A stretch of DNA of 64,000 bases from Oceanospirillaceae bacterium (GCA_015665455.1 JADFAD010000001.1:434001-498000), one strand, 5' to 3'; shown: positions 35,105 to 47,738, counted from the stretch's first letter. A program made the numbers and translations. The notes: generated by a model from the letters alone, not told the origin.

Positions 35105-35560
35105 ATGGCGATGCATCCTAAACGTAAGAAACGCTTGATTGCAGTATGTTTGATCGTGGTCACGGCGAGTGCTGCGATTGCTTTGATTCTTTCGGCCTTG
35201 TCTTCCAATATTAATTTGTTCTTTTCTACGACTCAAATTGCTCAAAATGAGGCGCCGGTTGAAAAACGCATCCGAGCAGGTGGAATGGTGTTAGAGAATA
35301 GCGTTAAGCGTGATCCAAACAGCTTGAAAATTGAGTTTGTACTGACGGATTATGCAAACGAAGTCACGGTAGAGTACACAGGTATACTTCCTGATTTATT
35401 TAGAGAAGGGCAAGGGATCGTAGTCACAGGTCAGTTGACGCCAGAGAACGTGTTTGTTGCCAGCGAAGTTTTGGCGAAACACGATGAAAACTACATGCCA
35501 CCTGAAGTGGCTGATGCGCTCGAAAAGTCCGGGCACTCTGACAAAATAGAACAACAGTAG
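35105..35560 (+). CDS. ccmE: Haem chaperone CcmE
   Basis: Periplasmic membrane-anchored chaperone that binds haem covalently. N-terminal transmembrane anchor (about 11-33), beta-barrel domain and the haem-binding motif AKHDENYMPPEV with H126 and Y130. 151 aa, typical. Confidence 0.96.
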   Translation: MAMHPKRKKRLIAVCLIVVTASAAIALILSALSSNINLFFSTTQIAQNEAPVEKRIRAGGMVLENSVKRDPNSLKIEFVLTDYANEVTVEYTGILPDLFREGQGIVVTGQLTPENVFVASEVLAKHDENYMPPEVADALEKSGHSDKIEQQ

Positions 35561-35572
35561 GAGTTGCCTTAG

Positions 35573-37522
35573 ATGATCCCTGAAATTGGGCATTATGCCT
35601 TAATTCTGTCATTAGTAATGTCAGTTGCTTTGTCCATATTGCCTTTATATGGCACTGCTAGAAATAATCTGGTTTTTCAAGTTTCAGCAAAGCCGTTAAC
35701 TTGGGGGGTTTTTACCTTTTTGGTTATCAGTTTTGTTTGTTTGACGTTATCGTTTTTACAAGATGATTTTTCAGTTAAATACGTTGCTAATCACTCTAAC
35801 TCTATGTTGCCTTTTGGCTTCAAATTCTCGGCCGTTTGGAGCGCACATGAAGGCTCTATGCTTTTGTGGGTATTAATTCTAGGTGCTTGGGCATTTGCAG
35901 TATCCATTTTCAGTAGAAGCTTACCGACTGAAGTTCTTGCCAGAGTTTTGGCAATTCTAGGCATGGTTTGTACTGGGTTTATTTTATTCACAGTGGTGAC
36001 TTCCAACCCTTTTGAGCGTTTGCTACCGAATATTCCTCAGGACGGTGCAGATCTAAACCCTTTACTCCAAGATTTTGGTTTGATTGTGCATCCTCCTATG
36101 CTTTACATGGGGTATGTGGGATTTGCTGTTTCCTTTGCATTTGCGATTGCTGCGTTAATGACGGGTAAATTAGATGCGGCTTGGGCCAAATGGTCTCGCC
36201 CTTGGACATTAATTGCTTGGGTGTTTCTAACGTTAGGTATTTCTCTAGGAAGCTGGTGGGCGTATTACGAGCTTGGCTGGGGCGGCTGGTGGTTTTGGGA
36301 CCCGGTTGAGAATGCTTCATTCATGCCTTGGTTAGTAGGGACTGCATTAATACACTCTCTTGCGGTCACTGAAAAACGCGGTGCATTCAAGAGCTGGACA
36401 GTATTACTAGCCATTGTTGCCTTCTCACTAAGTTTGTTGGGAACCTTCTTAGTTCGTTCGGGCGTTTTAACTTCTGTGCATGCGTTTGCGACAGATCCTG
36501 CGCGTGGGTACTTTATTCTTGTGCTCCTTGCGATAACGTTTGGCGGTTCATTACTTCTCTACGCGATTAAAGCCCCTACGGTCCATTCGCGAGTCAAGTT
36601 TTCGGCATTATCGAGAGAGACGTTTTTACTGATTAATAACATCATTCTAACGATTGTTGCTGCGGTCATATTGTTAGGAACATTGTATCCGCTGTTGTTG
36701 GATGCGCTTGATTTAGGGAAGATTTCTGTAGGTCCTCCGTACTTTAATTCTGTATTTGTACCTATGATGTGTCTACTTATCGTGTTTTTGGGTGTTGGGC
36801 CTTCGAGCCGCTGGAAAGCGACCAAAGCGAAATACTTAATCAGCAAGCTCGCAGCCGTTTTTGTGATTGCTGTGATCGTTGGCCTGTTAATTCCTTTCAT
36901 CTACGCGGGAGATTTTGACGGTGCGGTTTGGCTATCAATGACCTTGGCGTTTTGGGTGATGGGTTCCATTCTTGTTGATCTTAAAGACAAGTCGAAAGGA
37001 CGAACGCATTGGCTTGTGCGTTTGAAAAGATTACCTGCCAGTTATTACGGTATGCAGTTCGCACACTTGGGTGTGGTGGTTTCTTTAATCGGCATTTGTA
37101 TGGTTGCTGTGTATGACCATCAAGAAGATTTAAGAATGTCGGCTGGAGACTCAATTCAGGTTGAAGAGTATCGTTTTGATTTCCTTGGTACGAACGGCGT
37201 TCGTGGTCCTAACTATGTGGCTGATGTGGGAGACTTCAGAGTCTTTAAAGAGGATGAAGAAATCGCGTCAATTCATCCAGAGAAACGACGTTACAATGTA
37301 AGTCGTCAAGTTATGACTGAAGCGGGTATCAATCCTGGGTTAACCCGAGATCTATATGTATCACTGGGTGAACCATTAGGTGAGGGCGAAGCTTGGGCTG
37401 TGAGAGTTCATGTGAAACCGTTTATTCGTTGGATTTGGCTCGGTTCGATATTGATGGGTATTGGTGGCTTGCTTGCTGTTGCTGACAAACGCTACAGAGC
37501 AAGAAATACAGGAGCTGCATAA
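35573..37522 (+). CDS. ccmF: Cytochrome c haem lyase subunit CcmF
   Basis: Polytopic inner-membrane protein that receives haem from CcmE and attaches it to apocytochrome c. Many transmembrane helices are apparent. The WWD motif GGWWFWDPVENASFMPWL and HAFATDPARG are intact. 649 aa, normal. ccmG follows after 1 base. Confidence 0.96.
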   Translation: MIPEIGHYALILSLVMSVALSILPLYGTARNNLVFQVSAKPLTWGVFTFLVISFVCLTLSFLQDDFSVKYVANHSNSMLPFGFKFSAVWSAHEGSMLLWVLILGAWAFAVSIFSRSLPTEVLARVLAILGMVCTGFILFTVVTSNPFERLLPNIPQDGADLNPLLQDFGLIVHPPMLYMGYVGFAVSFAFAIAALMTGKLDAAWAKWSRPWTLIAWVFLTLGISLGSWWAYYELGWGGWWFWDPVENASFMPWLVGTALIHSLAVTEKRGAFKSWTVLLAIVAFSLSLLGTFLVRSGVLTSVHAFATDPARGYFILVLLAITFGGSLLLYAIKAPTVHSRVKFSALSRETFLLINNIILTIVAAVILLGTLYPLLLDALDLGKISVGPPYFNSVFVPMMCLLIVFLGVGPSSRWKATKAKYLISKLAAVFVIAVIVGLLIPFIYAGDFDGAVWLSMTLAFWVMGSILVDLKDKSKGRTHWLVRLKRLPASYYGMQFAHLGVVVSLIGICMVAVYDHQEDLRMSAGDSIQVEEYRFDFLGTNGVRGPNYVADVGDFRVFKEDEEIASIHPEKRRYNVSRQVMTEAGINPGLTRDLYVSLGEPLGEGEAWAVRVHVKPFIRWIWLGSILMGIGGLLAVADKRYRARNTGAA

Positions 37523-37523
37523 T

Positions 37524-38048
37524 ATGAGACGTATTGCTTTATTTATTCCGTTTATTATTTTTTTGTTGCTGGGCTTCTTTCTCTTTAGAGGGTTGAGTTT
37601 GGATCCAAAAGAGTTGCCATCTGCGTTGATTGGTAAACCGTTTCCTGCATTTTCTGCGGAAACGATTGATAGCAAACAAGTCTCTGAAGCTGATTTAAAA
37701 GGCAATGTTTCACTTGTTAATATTTGGGCTACTTGGTGCCCTACGTGTAAACAAGAGCATGCGTACCTTAATAAGCTGGCTCGAGAAAGCATCAAAATAT
37801 ACGGTGTGAATTATAAAGATGAGACTGATAAAGCCATTGTTTGGCTGAATCAGTTGGGCAATCCCTATGTATTTAACGTGAAAGATGAAGATGGAATGAT
37901 TGGTCTTGATCTTGGTGTTTATGGTGCACCTGAAACCTATCTCTTGGATAAAAACGGTGTCGTTCGATTAAAGCACGTAGGTGATGTTAATGACCGAGTT
38001 TGGAAAGAGAAAATTCAGCCTGAATATCAAAAATGGTCCAGTCAATGA
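37524..38048 (+). CDS. ccmG: Thiol:disulfide interchange protein CcmG (DsbE)
   Basis: Periplasmic thioredoxin-like reductase that keeps apocytochrome cysteines reduced. N-terminal anchor (residues 4-23), active site WCPTC with C72 and C75, and the later cis-proline region YGAPETYLLD. The start at 37524 follows GGAG and gives 174 aa; a longer reading from 37461 overlaps ccmF. Confidence 0.95.
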   Translation: MRRIALFIPFIIFLLLGFFLFRGLSLDPKELPSALIGKPFPAFSAETIDSKQVSEADLKGNVSLVNIWATWCPTCKQEHAYLNKLARESIKIYGVNYKDETDKAIVWLNQLGNPYVFNVKDEDGMIGLDLGVYGAPETYLLDKNGVVRLKHVGDVNDRVWKEKIQPEYQKWSSQ

Positions 38049-38533
38049 TTCAGAAACTTATGAAACCGTATATAGCGTTATTTGTTCTGTTGTTCAGTTG
38101 CTCAAGTTTCGGTGTCATTGAATTGTTAGAGTTCAATACGGAAACTGAAAAAGAGCGTTATCGAACGTTGATTGATGAGCTACGTTGCCCTAAGTGTCAG
38201 AATCAGAACCTGTCTGACTCGGACTCTCAAATAGCCATCGATCTGCGTCAAAAAGTGCGAGACTTGATCGATGAAGGGAAAAACGATGAAGAAATTAAGA
38301 CTCATTTAGTAGCTCGTTATGGCGATTTTGTTCTTTATCGACCCGAGGTGAAAGACGTTACTTTTCTTCTTTGGTATGGCCCAGCAGGATTGTTGTTTAT
38401 TGGGGTTATTGTCGTCATTTTTGTGATTCGGCGGAATAAACAGGACAACTCAAGTTCACCCGATGGGTTCTCTTCTGAAGAAGAGCGACAAGCAAAAATC
38501 AAACAGTTAATGAATAAGAATTCGGAGAAATAA
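38045..38533 (+). CDS. ccmH: Cytochrome c maturation protein CcmH
   Basis: Thiol oxidoreductase with signal segment (about 8-24), active site LRCPKCQNQN (C48, C51) and a C-terminal membrane helix (about 107-126). 162 aa from ATG 38045, which overlaps the ccmG stop; an ATG 4 codons upstream is also in frame. It is followed 4 bp later by ccmI, so the CcmH and CcmI functions are separate genes here. Confidence 0.94.
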   Translation: MIQKLMKPYIALFVLLFSCSSFGVIELLEFNTETEKERYRTLIDELRCPKCQNQNLSDSDSQIAIDLRQKVRDLIDEGKNDEEIKTHLVARYGDFVLYRPEVKDVTFLLWYGPAGLLFIGVIVVIFVIRRNKQDNSSSPDGFSSEEERQAKIKQLMNKNSEK

Positions 38534-38537
38534 CGGA

Positions 38538-39800
38538 ATGACATTATTGTGGCTAGCAATAGCATTAATGACGACCGTCATGTTGTTGCTCTTTATCGTA
38601 CCTCTTCGTATGGCGAAGAATGCTCAGGCTGAATCACTAGTGCGTGACCAGTCAGAATTGAACACCCAAGTATTTAAAGAGCACGTGGCTCAATTAGAAC
38701 AAGACTTTTCAGAGAAATTGATTGATCAGGCGTCTTTTGATGAACAGAAACGTGAATTAGAAGATCGCTATCTGCTTGATATGAAAACGGATGGAGCCTC
38801 TTTAGTTTCAAATTCAATTTCATCTAAATCGTTTCTTGCTCTATTGGCCATCGGCGTGATTTCTTCTGCCAGTGCTTTGATTACGTATAATAAGTTAGGC
38901 GTTTCAAACGCAGACTTAGAAATGGCAGAAAACTTGAAACAGGTGTCTGATCTTTCTGAAGAAGAGTTACTGGCTCGACTTGAGCAGCAACTAAAAGAAA
39001 ACCCTGATCGGTTGGATGGACATTTATTATTAGCCCGTACTTATTTGACTTTGGGTCGTACGAAAGAAGCGGTTAAACCGTTGAGAAGTGCCGTTGAACT
39101 CGCAAAAGGTACCCCAGGGGAACCTATGATTTTGGCTAATTTGGCTCAGGCAGTTTACTTTTCTGATCCTTCAGTCGTGGCTGATGAAGTGCAAGGTTTG
39201 ATTGATCAAGCGCTAGAACTTGATCCTCAGGAACCCACTGCGTTGGGTTTGGCTGGAATATTTGCGTTTGAAAAAGAAGACTACCAGACGGCTATTATTC
39301 AGTGGCAGAAGATTTTGGCCATGGTGGGTGAGGGACCAAATGCAGACTCTTTGCGTCAAGGCATTGTAAATGCGCAAAGACGCTTGGACGAAGCGTCCGG
39401 TATTGTTCGTGACGTAGATGATTCAAGTCAGCAAAGCGCTCAGGCTAGCCCAAGTTCGTTTGAAGGTGTAACCGTGGCTGTTGGTGTGACAGAGACTGTT
39501 AAGTCCCAGCATTCTGATACTACGACGATTTTTGTGTATGCAAGGCATGCAAATGGGCCTCGTATGCCGCTATCAATTCAAACGGTTACATTAGGGGATT
39601 TACCTATTGAGTTGGTGTTGGATGACACAACGTCCATGGCAGGAATGAGCAAGTTATCCGATGCTAAGTCAGTTGAAATCGTAGCTCGTTTATCGACAAG
39701 CGGTTCTGCTATGCCTTCAGAAGGCGATGTGGAAGTGGTTAGTTCTGCGATTAGTCTTGAGGACTCGCGCAGTTTGGTCGTTCTAGAGTTGGCCCAATAG
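38538..39800 (+). CDS. ccmI: Apocytochrome c chaperone CcmI (CycH)
   Basis: Binds the apocytochrome C-terminus for the haem lyase. Two N-terminal transmembrane segments (about 2-22 and 94-114) flank a leucine-zipper-like loop. Tetratricopeptide repeats (about 145-285, with HLLLARTYLTLGRTKEAV) and a C-terminal periplasmic domain follow. 420 aa. Last gene of the ccm operon; a terminator follows. Confidence 0.93.
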   Translation: MTLLWLAIALMTTVMLLLFIVPLRMAKNAQAESLVRDQSELNTQVFKEHVAQLEQDFSEKLIDQASFDEQKRELEDRYLLDMKTDGASLVSNSISSKSFLALLAIGVISSASALITYNKLGVSNADLEMAENLKQVSDLSEEELLARLEQQLKENPDRLDGHLLLARTYLTLGRTKEAVKPLRSAVELAKGTPGEPMILANLAQAVYFSDPSVVADEVQGLIDQALELDPQEPTALGLAGIFAFEKEDYQTAIIQWQKILAMVGEGPNADSLRQGIVNAQRRLDEASGIVRDVDDSSQQSAQASPSSFEGVTVAVGVTETVKSQHSDTTTIFVYARHANGPRMPLSIQTVTLGDLPIELVLDDTTSMAGMSKLSDAKSVEIVARLSTSGSAMPSEGDVEVVSSAISLEDSRSLVVLELAQ

Positions 39801-39813
39801 AAGTTTGATTTGT

Positions 39814-39840
39814 AGAGCCTCCTTTCTGGGAGGTTCTTTT
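39814..39840 (+). terminator. Rho-independent terminator of the ccm operon
   Basis: AGAGCCTCC (39814-39822) pairs with GGAGGTTCT (39829-39837, one G-U) around a 6-base loop and is followed by T residues. Confidence 0.85.
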
Positions 39841-40022
39841 CTGTCTTAATCAGTACGAATACGTCTTAAATAACCCTTGAAACCTCCTAGAATTCTTGAG
39901 AACAGTTCTTTTTAACGCCTTCTTAGTATAAAATCACACTTAAAAAATCGGGGATGTTTGGTGTCTGAGTAAGCTAGTTATTAGTCTGAATCTGATGCGT
40001 AATAAGGAAATTAATAAGCTAT

Positions 40023-40679
40023 ATGTCTTTTAAACCGGTAGAAAGCCTTTCTGAACAAATTGCTTCACATCTTGCCAAGAAAATTATCAAGGGTGAATTG
40101 AAATCCAAAGAGCGTGTACAAGAGCTTAGGATTGCAAGTGAACTTGATGTCAGTCGAGGCTCTGTGCGTGAAGCTTTATTGATTCTAGAGCGTCGTCATT
40201 TGGTCGATATCATTCCCAGGCGAGGCGCCCTTGTTACCGAAATCACAATAGAGAACATCACTAGTCTATATGAAGTGTATGGTCAGTTACTCGAGTTGCT
40301 TATTTCTAAGGTGACCGTGAAGTGGGAAAATACAGACTTAGAGACGTTGGTCAAAAAATTTGAAGTTATGCGAACGGCTAAGAGCAGTGGTGAGCAATTA
40401 GTTCGGGTCTTTGAGCTGGGTTTTGAGATCATGGAGCAAGGCCTAGTCATTGTTGATAACCCTTATTTGACTGAGACGTTGGCCAACTTTAAACCGATTA
40501 TACAGCGAACCTATTATTTAGCGCTTCAAAGCCAGAAGGGTGATTTACAAGACAGCGTTGAATTCTTTGGTTCACTTCTCGATTCTGTGCTTAAACGCGA
40601 TGTAGGTGCAGGTGCAGAAATAATTCGAGTTTATGTAGAGACACAGCTAAGAGAAGTCCTAAATACACTTGAAAGTTAG
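40023..40679 (+). CDS. GntR-family (FadR-type) transcriptional regulator
   Basis: Winged helix-turn-helix N-domain (LDVSRGSVREALLILERRHLV followed by PRRGALVTEI) and an all-helical FCD-type effector domain. 218 aa. Ligand unknown. It stands 63 bp ahead of smc; Pseudomonas also has a GntR gene in this position, so the synteny is old. A T/A-rich stretch with TATAAA (39927-39932) upstream may hold its promoter, but no good -35 was seen. Confidence 0.88.
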   Translation: MSFKPVESLSEQIASHLAKKIIKGELKSKERVQELRIASELDVSRGSVREALLILERRHLVDIIPRRGALVTEITIENITSLYEVYGQLLELLISKVTVKWENTDLETLVKKFEVMRTAKSSGEQLVRVFELGFEIMEQGLVIVDNPYLTETLANFKPIIQRTYYLALQSQKGDLQDSVEFFGSLLDSVLKRDVGAGAEIIRVYVETQLREVLNTLES

Positions 40680-40742
40680 ATCCCAACACTTAATCTCGGG
40701 TGTTTCAATCCGTTCAACATAGAAATATGAGATCACGACCCT

Positions 40743-43700
40743 ATGAGACTTAAGTGTATTAAGTTGGCTGGATTTAAATCTTTTGTCGATCCAACGACGA
40801 TTCCATTTCCGAGTAATATGTGTGGAATTGTAGGGCCGAACGGTTGTGGTAAGTCAAACACCATTGATGCTGTAAAGTGGGTGCTGGGAGAGTCTTCTGC
40901 CAAAAACCTTCGTGGCGATTCGATGACGGATGTCATCTTTAATGGTTCAAATACTCGTAAGCCTGTCAATCAAGCTTTTATTGAACTGGTGTTTGATAAT
41001 TCAGACGGCACATTGCTGGGTGAATATGCAGGCTATGTCGAGATCTCAGTGAAACGTCGCGTAACTCGCGATGGTCAATCTCAATACTTTCTAAATAATA
41101 CTAAGTGTCGTCGTCGAGACATTACCGACCTCTTCATGGGGACGGGCCTTGGCCCAAGAAGTTACGCGATTATTGAACAGGGCATGATTTCTCGTTTCGT
41201 GGAAGCGAAGCCTGATGAACTACGTGTTTTCATTGAAGAAGCTGCGGGTATTTCACGATACAAAGATCGACGTCGAGACACAGAAAATCGCATGCGTAGA
41301 ACGCACGAGAATTTAGAACGTTTGACCGATTTACGCGATGAGTTAGAACGACAGCTGGAACACCTAAAAAAACAAGCTGAGTCGGCTGAAAAGTATAAAA
41401 GTTTAAAATCAGAAGAACGTAAAACCAAAACTGAATTACTGACGTTACGTTGGCAGGATCTTGATCATCAAGTTAAAGAAAAAGAGCAGTTAATTCGTGA
41501 CTTGGAAGTTCGATTTGAAGCTGCATTGGCTGGTCAACGTTCGTTTGATGCTGAGATTGAAGAAAAACGATTAGCCCATACGGAAGCCTCAGATCGATTT
41601 AATGAGGTCCAAGGTCATTTTTACCAATTGGGTTCGCAGATCGCTCGTACGGAACAATCAATTGAACACCAAAATGAACGTGCAATAAAACTTGAGCGGG
41701 ATGTTGCAGAAGTTAAACTTCAATTGGCTGAAGGGCTCAGAGAATTAGAGCAGGAGCGAGAACAACGGGCACTTGTTCAAGATGAGTTGGATGAATTAGA
41801 GCCGGAACTTGAATTGCTTTCCCAAGAGCGAGAAGAAAGTAGCCTAATGCATGAAGAGGCTGAGGAAAATCGACAACAGTGGCAACAACGTTGGGATCAG
41901 TATATGGCCGCAGCGTCTCAGCCGGAGAAAGAAGCTGAGGTTCAACAAACTAAAATTCGGCAATACGAAGACAACATTGATCGGCACTTAAAAAAACAAC
42001 GTCGCTTGCAGGATGAGCAAAGCGAATTGGTTATTGGCAGTGCCGAAGCTGAAATTGAAACGATCAAAGATGATGTACTTATACAAGAAGATAAAATTGA
42101 GCAGCATCAGCAAACCATACAAAGTGCAAATGAAGAAATTGCTTCTCAACAAGAACACATTGAGCAGAAACGTAAGCAAGTTGCGAACCTTCAGGCGGAA
42201 TTACAAAGTGCTAAGGGGCGATTTGCTTCATTAGAAGCGCTCCAGCAGTCAGCTCTTGGGGATGGTAACGAAGTTATTGATCGTTGGCTAAAAAATAACG
42301 GGTTATTTGATCGCCCTAGATTGGCTCAATGTTTGACGGTACTAGACGGTTGGGATAAAGCAGTAGAAACGGTGCTGGGGGATTTCCTGCAAGCCGTTAC
42401 TACGAATCAGCAAAGTGTGGATCAACAAATTGCTTCCTTCTTTGAAAAAGGCGTCGATCAAGGTGCATTAGCGGTAGTGACAAGTGCTCGTTCTCAGACG
42501 CTGAGTGTCGCGTTGCCGAGTCATTTTTCGACGTTAACTCCAATTAAAGAGGTTGTTAACGTTGAAGGAGATATTGATCTTAAAGGCTTGCTAGAGCATG
42601 TCTATCTTGTGGAAGATTTAAACCAAGGTTTGTCTATACAAGCGTCACTGCCTGCTGGGTATTCACTCATAACCCGAGACGGTGTTTGGTTGGCTTCAAA
42701 TTGGTTGCGAGTATCCAGTTCAGATACCGGTAAAAGCGGCGTCATTGGTCGACAGAAAGAATTGGAAGTGCTTGAAGAGCGTATTGATGAACTGGATTTT
42801 TCAGTTGAAGACACGGAAATTGAGTTAGAAAGCACTCGTCTTCAATTAAAAACGAAAGAACAAAATAAAGACTTTGCCCAAAAAGAATTAATGCGACTTG
42901 AGCGGCAGTTAAGCGAATTACAGTCGGATCTCAATGCTAAACGTGTGCGAGTTGAGCAAGTACTTGTTCGAAAAGAACGTATTGATTCGGAAATTGAAGA
43001 GGTAAACGAACAAATTGAATTTGATCGTAAGAGCTTAGAGGATGCCCGAATTCTTTGGCAGGGAGCCTTAGAACTAGCAGAAAGTAATATCGTCGTGCGT
43101 GAGCAATTGGAACGAGAACGAGATCAAACTCAACAACAACTTGAATCTGTACGTGCGAGAGCACAATCGTCTAATGTTCAATATCAGGACATTCGTTTAA
43201 AAGTAGAATCCTTAAGAACTCAAAATCAGTCGGTTCAAACGGCCATTGGTAGAATGGAGCAGCAAATCGCACGGCTGCGAGAACGGAATGAAATGCTTAA
43301 TATGGAGTTGGAGGAGACTTCCGATCCGGGAGAAGAGCTTCGTTTAGAGCTCGAAGAAATGATTGAGCAGAGGCTGGATGTTGAGTCTCAGTTAGCAGAG
43401 GCCCGTCGAGTGATGGAGTCTCTTGATACTGCGGTGTCTGAACTTGAGAAATATCGACATGAAGCAGAGCAGTCTTCTCAGGGGGTTCGTACGACACTTG
43501 AAAATCATCGAATGGAATGGCAAGCCACTCAGGTTCGCCGAAATGGTTTAAAAGAACAGCTTGAAGAACTCAAAGTTAACTTGGAAAACCAACTGACTTT
43601 ATTGCCAGAAGGCATCAATGAGGCGGCTTGGGAGGAAGAACTTAGATTGATTCAGGCTCGAATACAAAGGCTTGGCGCCATCAACCTTGCAGCCATTGAT

Positions 43701-44285
43701 GAATATCAGAGTCAATCTGAAAGAAAGCGCTATCTGGATATGCAGAATGATGATCTGACCAATGCGCTTGAAACATTAGAAGGTGCTATTCGGAAAATTG
43801 ATCGAGAAACAAAAGCACGCTTTAAAGCAACGTTTGATAAAATTAACCAAGGTCTAGGCGAACTTTTCCCAAAGGTATTTGGTGGTGGTCATGCGTATTT
43901 GGAATTAACGGATGATGATCTATTGACGACGGGTGTTGCTATTATGGCGCGTCCGCCTGGTAAGAAGAACAGTACCATCCATTTGTTGTCGGGTGGTGAA
44001 AAAGCATTAACTGCAATTGCGATGGTGTTCTCTATTTTCCAGCTGAATCCTGCGCCTTTCTGTATGTTGGATGAAGTTGATGCGCCATTGGATGATGCTA
44101 ACGTAAGTCGATACGCTAATCTTGTGAAGGAAATGTCCAGTAAGGTTCAATTTATTTATATTACCCATAATAAAATTGCTATGGAAAAGGCTGAGCAGTT
44201 GCTGGGTGTTACCATGCAAGAACCTGGTTGTTCTCGTCTTGTATCTGTTGATGTTGAAGCTGCAGCAGCTATGATTGATAGTTAG
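40743..44285 (+). CDS. smc: Chromosome segregation ATPase SMC
   Basis: Condensin ATPase for chromosome organisation. N-terminal Walker A GPNGCGKSN (residues 31-39), long coiled coils, a globular hinge (about 505-660) and a C-terminal head with signature LLSGGEKALTAIAM and Walker B CMLDEVDAPLDDANV. 1180 aa, full length. Followed by zipA and ligA as in Pseudomonas. Confidence 0.97.
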   Translation: MRLKCIKLAGFKSFVDPTTIPFPSNMCGIVGPNGCGKSNTIDAVKWVLGESSAKNLRGDSMTDVIFNGSNTRKPVNQAFIELVFDNSDGTLLGEYAGYVEISVKRRVTRDGQSQYFLNNTKCRRRDITDLFMGTGLGPRSYAIIEQGMISRFVEAKPDELRVFIEEAAGISRYKDRRRDTENRMRRTHENLERLTDLRDELERQLEHLKKQAESAEKYKSLKSEERKTKTELLTLRWQDLDHQVKEKEQLIRDLEVRFEAALAGQRSFDAEIEEKRLAHTEASDRFNEVQGHFYQLGSQIARTEQSIEHQNERAIKLERDVAEVKLQLAEGLRELEQEREQRALVQDELDELEPELELLSQEREESSLMHEEAEENRQQWQQRWDQYMAAASQPEKEAEVQQTKIRQYEDNIDRHLKKQRRLQDEQSELVIGSAEAEIETIKDDVLIQEDKIEQHQQTIQSANEEIASQQEHIEQKRKQVANLQAELQSAKGRFASLEALQQSALGDGNEVIDRWLKNNGLFDRPRLAQCLTVLDGWDKAVETVLGDFLQAVTTNQQSVDQQIASFFEKGVDQGALAVVTSARSQTLSVALPSHFSTLTPIKEVVNVEGDIDLKGLLEHVYLVEDLNQGLSIQASLPAGYSLITRDGVWLASNWLRVSSSDTGKSGVIGRQKELEVLEERIDELDFSVEDTEIELESTRLQLKTKEQNKDFAQKELMRLERQLSELQSDLNAKRVRVEQVLVRKERIDSEIEEVNEQIEFDRKSLEDARILWQGALELAESNIVVREQLERERDQTQQQLESVRARAQSSNVQYQDIRLKVESLRTQNQSVQTAIGRMEQQIARLRERNEMLNMELEETSDPGEELRLELEEMIEQRLDVESQLAEARRVMESLDTAVSELEKYRHEAEQSSQGVRTTLENHRMEWQATQVRRNGLKEQLEELKVNLENQLTLLPEGINEAAWEEELRLIQARIQRLGAINLAAIDEYQSQSERKRYLDMQNDDLTNALETLEGAIRKIDRETKARFKATFDKINQGLGELFPKVFGGGHAYLELTDDDLLTTGVAIMARPPGKKNSTIHLLSGGEKALTAIAMVFSIFQLNPAPFCMLDEVDAPLDDANVSRYANLVKEMSSKVQFIYITHNKIAMEKAEQLLGVTMQEPGCSRLVSVDVEAAAAMIDS

Positions 44286-44361
44286 TGCCTTTTAAGCTGT
44301 GTTTAGCTGGTTTCATGTGTAGAAAAGTACTCTTGTAAGAGGGTACAATGTGCGCCCTGTT

Positions 44362-44379
44362 TTAGTATGACAATACTAA
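44362..44379. promoter_or_regulatory. Short palindrome upstream of zipA
   Basis: TTAGTAT (44362-44368) and ATACTAA (44373-44379) are perfect inverted arms around GACA in the 218-base gap between smc and zipA. Possible operator or weak hairpin; nothing else recognisable in the gap. Confidence 0.35.
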
Positions 44380-44503
44380 CTCCGGTTGTTATTTTTTATT
44401 GTTGGTTTCGGTCACTTTAGTAAATGAACTTTTGTTTTAGATTTTTGTATTACTAAAGAATAGGTTTGATCGTCATATTTTATATTCTTAGGAAGTAGGG
44501 TTC

Positions 44504-45481
44504 ATGGATATCAGTTTACGTGAATGGTTAATTTTAGTTGGTTTGTTAGTTGTGACCGCAATTCTTGTTCATGGCTATTTACATATGCGTCGTCACAAAC
44601 AAGGCACGATGTCTGAATACAGTAACTTAGGCGACAATGAAGATTGTAATGGCGAGCTGCCTAATGGTGGGGCTCGTGTTAAAGGGGATGAGGATCGCTT
44701 TGAACCGACGTTAGATCAGGATTCTAACGTTGAAGATAATACAGGGGCACAAGGTGTGCCTGTATTAATGGATTCCGTTTCCGTTTCTGAAGAACAAGAT
44801 GAAACAAGCCAATCCAGCTTGTCATTTGAATTCTCAACAGAACAACCTAGTGATTCAACGTCTGGCAGCTCAGGTTCATCAGACCCATTGGGTTTGTCTG
44901 AAATCAGTGAGCAATCTGAAGATGTTCTTTTAAGACCGACAGATAAAACAGAACATACGCCGAGAGTTGAAATGTCAGAGCGTCGTAAGCAGCTGGAAAA
45001 GTGCCGTTTAATGACAGAACATCTTGGCCCTACTGAAGACCCTGATCGAGTATTCATGCTTTATGTTGCTGCAAAGGATGAAAATGTGGGCTTTAACTGT
45101 GGCCGCTTGGTTGATGTTGCTGCGGCTTGTGGTTTACGTCACGGTAAAATGGATATCTTTCACCGACATCAAGAAGATAACGGTCAGGGTAATGTCCAGT
45201 TCAGCATGGTCAGTTCCATTCAACCAGGCAGTTTTGATTTGGATAAAGTGGATGATCAAGTAACGCCTGGTGTCACGTTCTTTATGAGCTTGCCTGGTCC
45301 TGTGGATAATATTCAAGCCTTTGATTATATGTATGAAATGGCCAAAGTTATTGCGAATAATATGGGCGGCGAAGTGAAAGACGAGCAGCACAGTGTAATG
45401 ACAGGACAAACAGCAGAGCATGTTAGGCAAGAGATTCGTGACTACGAACGAAAGCAACGCCTGTCTAAAACTGCTAATTAG
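44504..45481 (+). CDS. zipA: Cell division protein ZipA
   Basis: Anchors FtsZ to the membrane. N-terminal transmembrane helix (about residues 8-27) and basic stretch, long acidic Ser/Glu/Asp linker (about 35-155) and the C-terminal FtsZ-binding domain (FMLYVAAKDENVGFNCGRLV to ANNMGGEVKDEQ). 325 aa, typical. A terminator follows. Confidence 0.95.
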   Translation: MDISLREWLILVGLLVVTAILVHGYLHMRRHKQGTMSEYSNLGDNEDCNGELPNGGARVKGDEDRFEPTLDQDSNVEDNTGAQGVPVLMDSVSVSEEQDETSQSSLSFEFSTEQPSDSTSGSSGSSDPLGLSEISEQSEDVLLRPTDKTEHTPRVEMSERRKQLEKCRLMTEHLGPTEDPDRVFMLYVAAKDENVGFNCGRLVDVAAACGLRHGKMDIFHRHQEDNGQGNVQFSMVSSIQPGSFDLDKVDDQVTPGVTFFMSLPGPVDNIQAFDYMYEMAKVIANNMGGEVKDEQHSVMTGQTAEHVRQEIRDYERKQRLSKTAN

Positions 45482-45503
45482 AAGAATCGAAAGATATGAA
45501 CAG

Positions 45504-45528
45504 AGGCTCCTGATGGAGCCTTTTTTGT
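45504..45528 (+). terminator. Rho-independent terminator after zipA
   Basis: AGGCTCC (45504-45510), TGAT loop, GGAGCCT (45515-45521) and a run of six T. Confidence 0.92.
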
Positions 45529-45568
45529 TTTGAATATCGTTAAAGTTGATGATTTAAAAGAATTTTAG

Positions 45569-47668
<2,100 letters not shown>

Positions 47669-47738
47669 AGTAATGATTGAATAAAATGAATTTTTCTATA
47701 ATGATTTATTTATCAATAAGTTAATTGTTGGAGAGCTA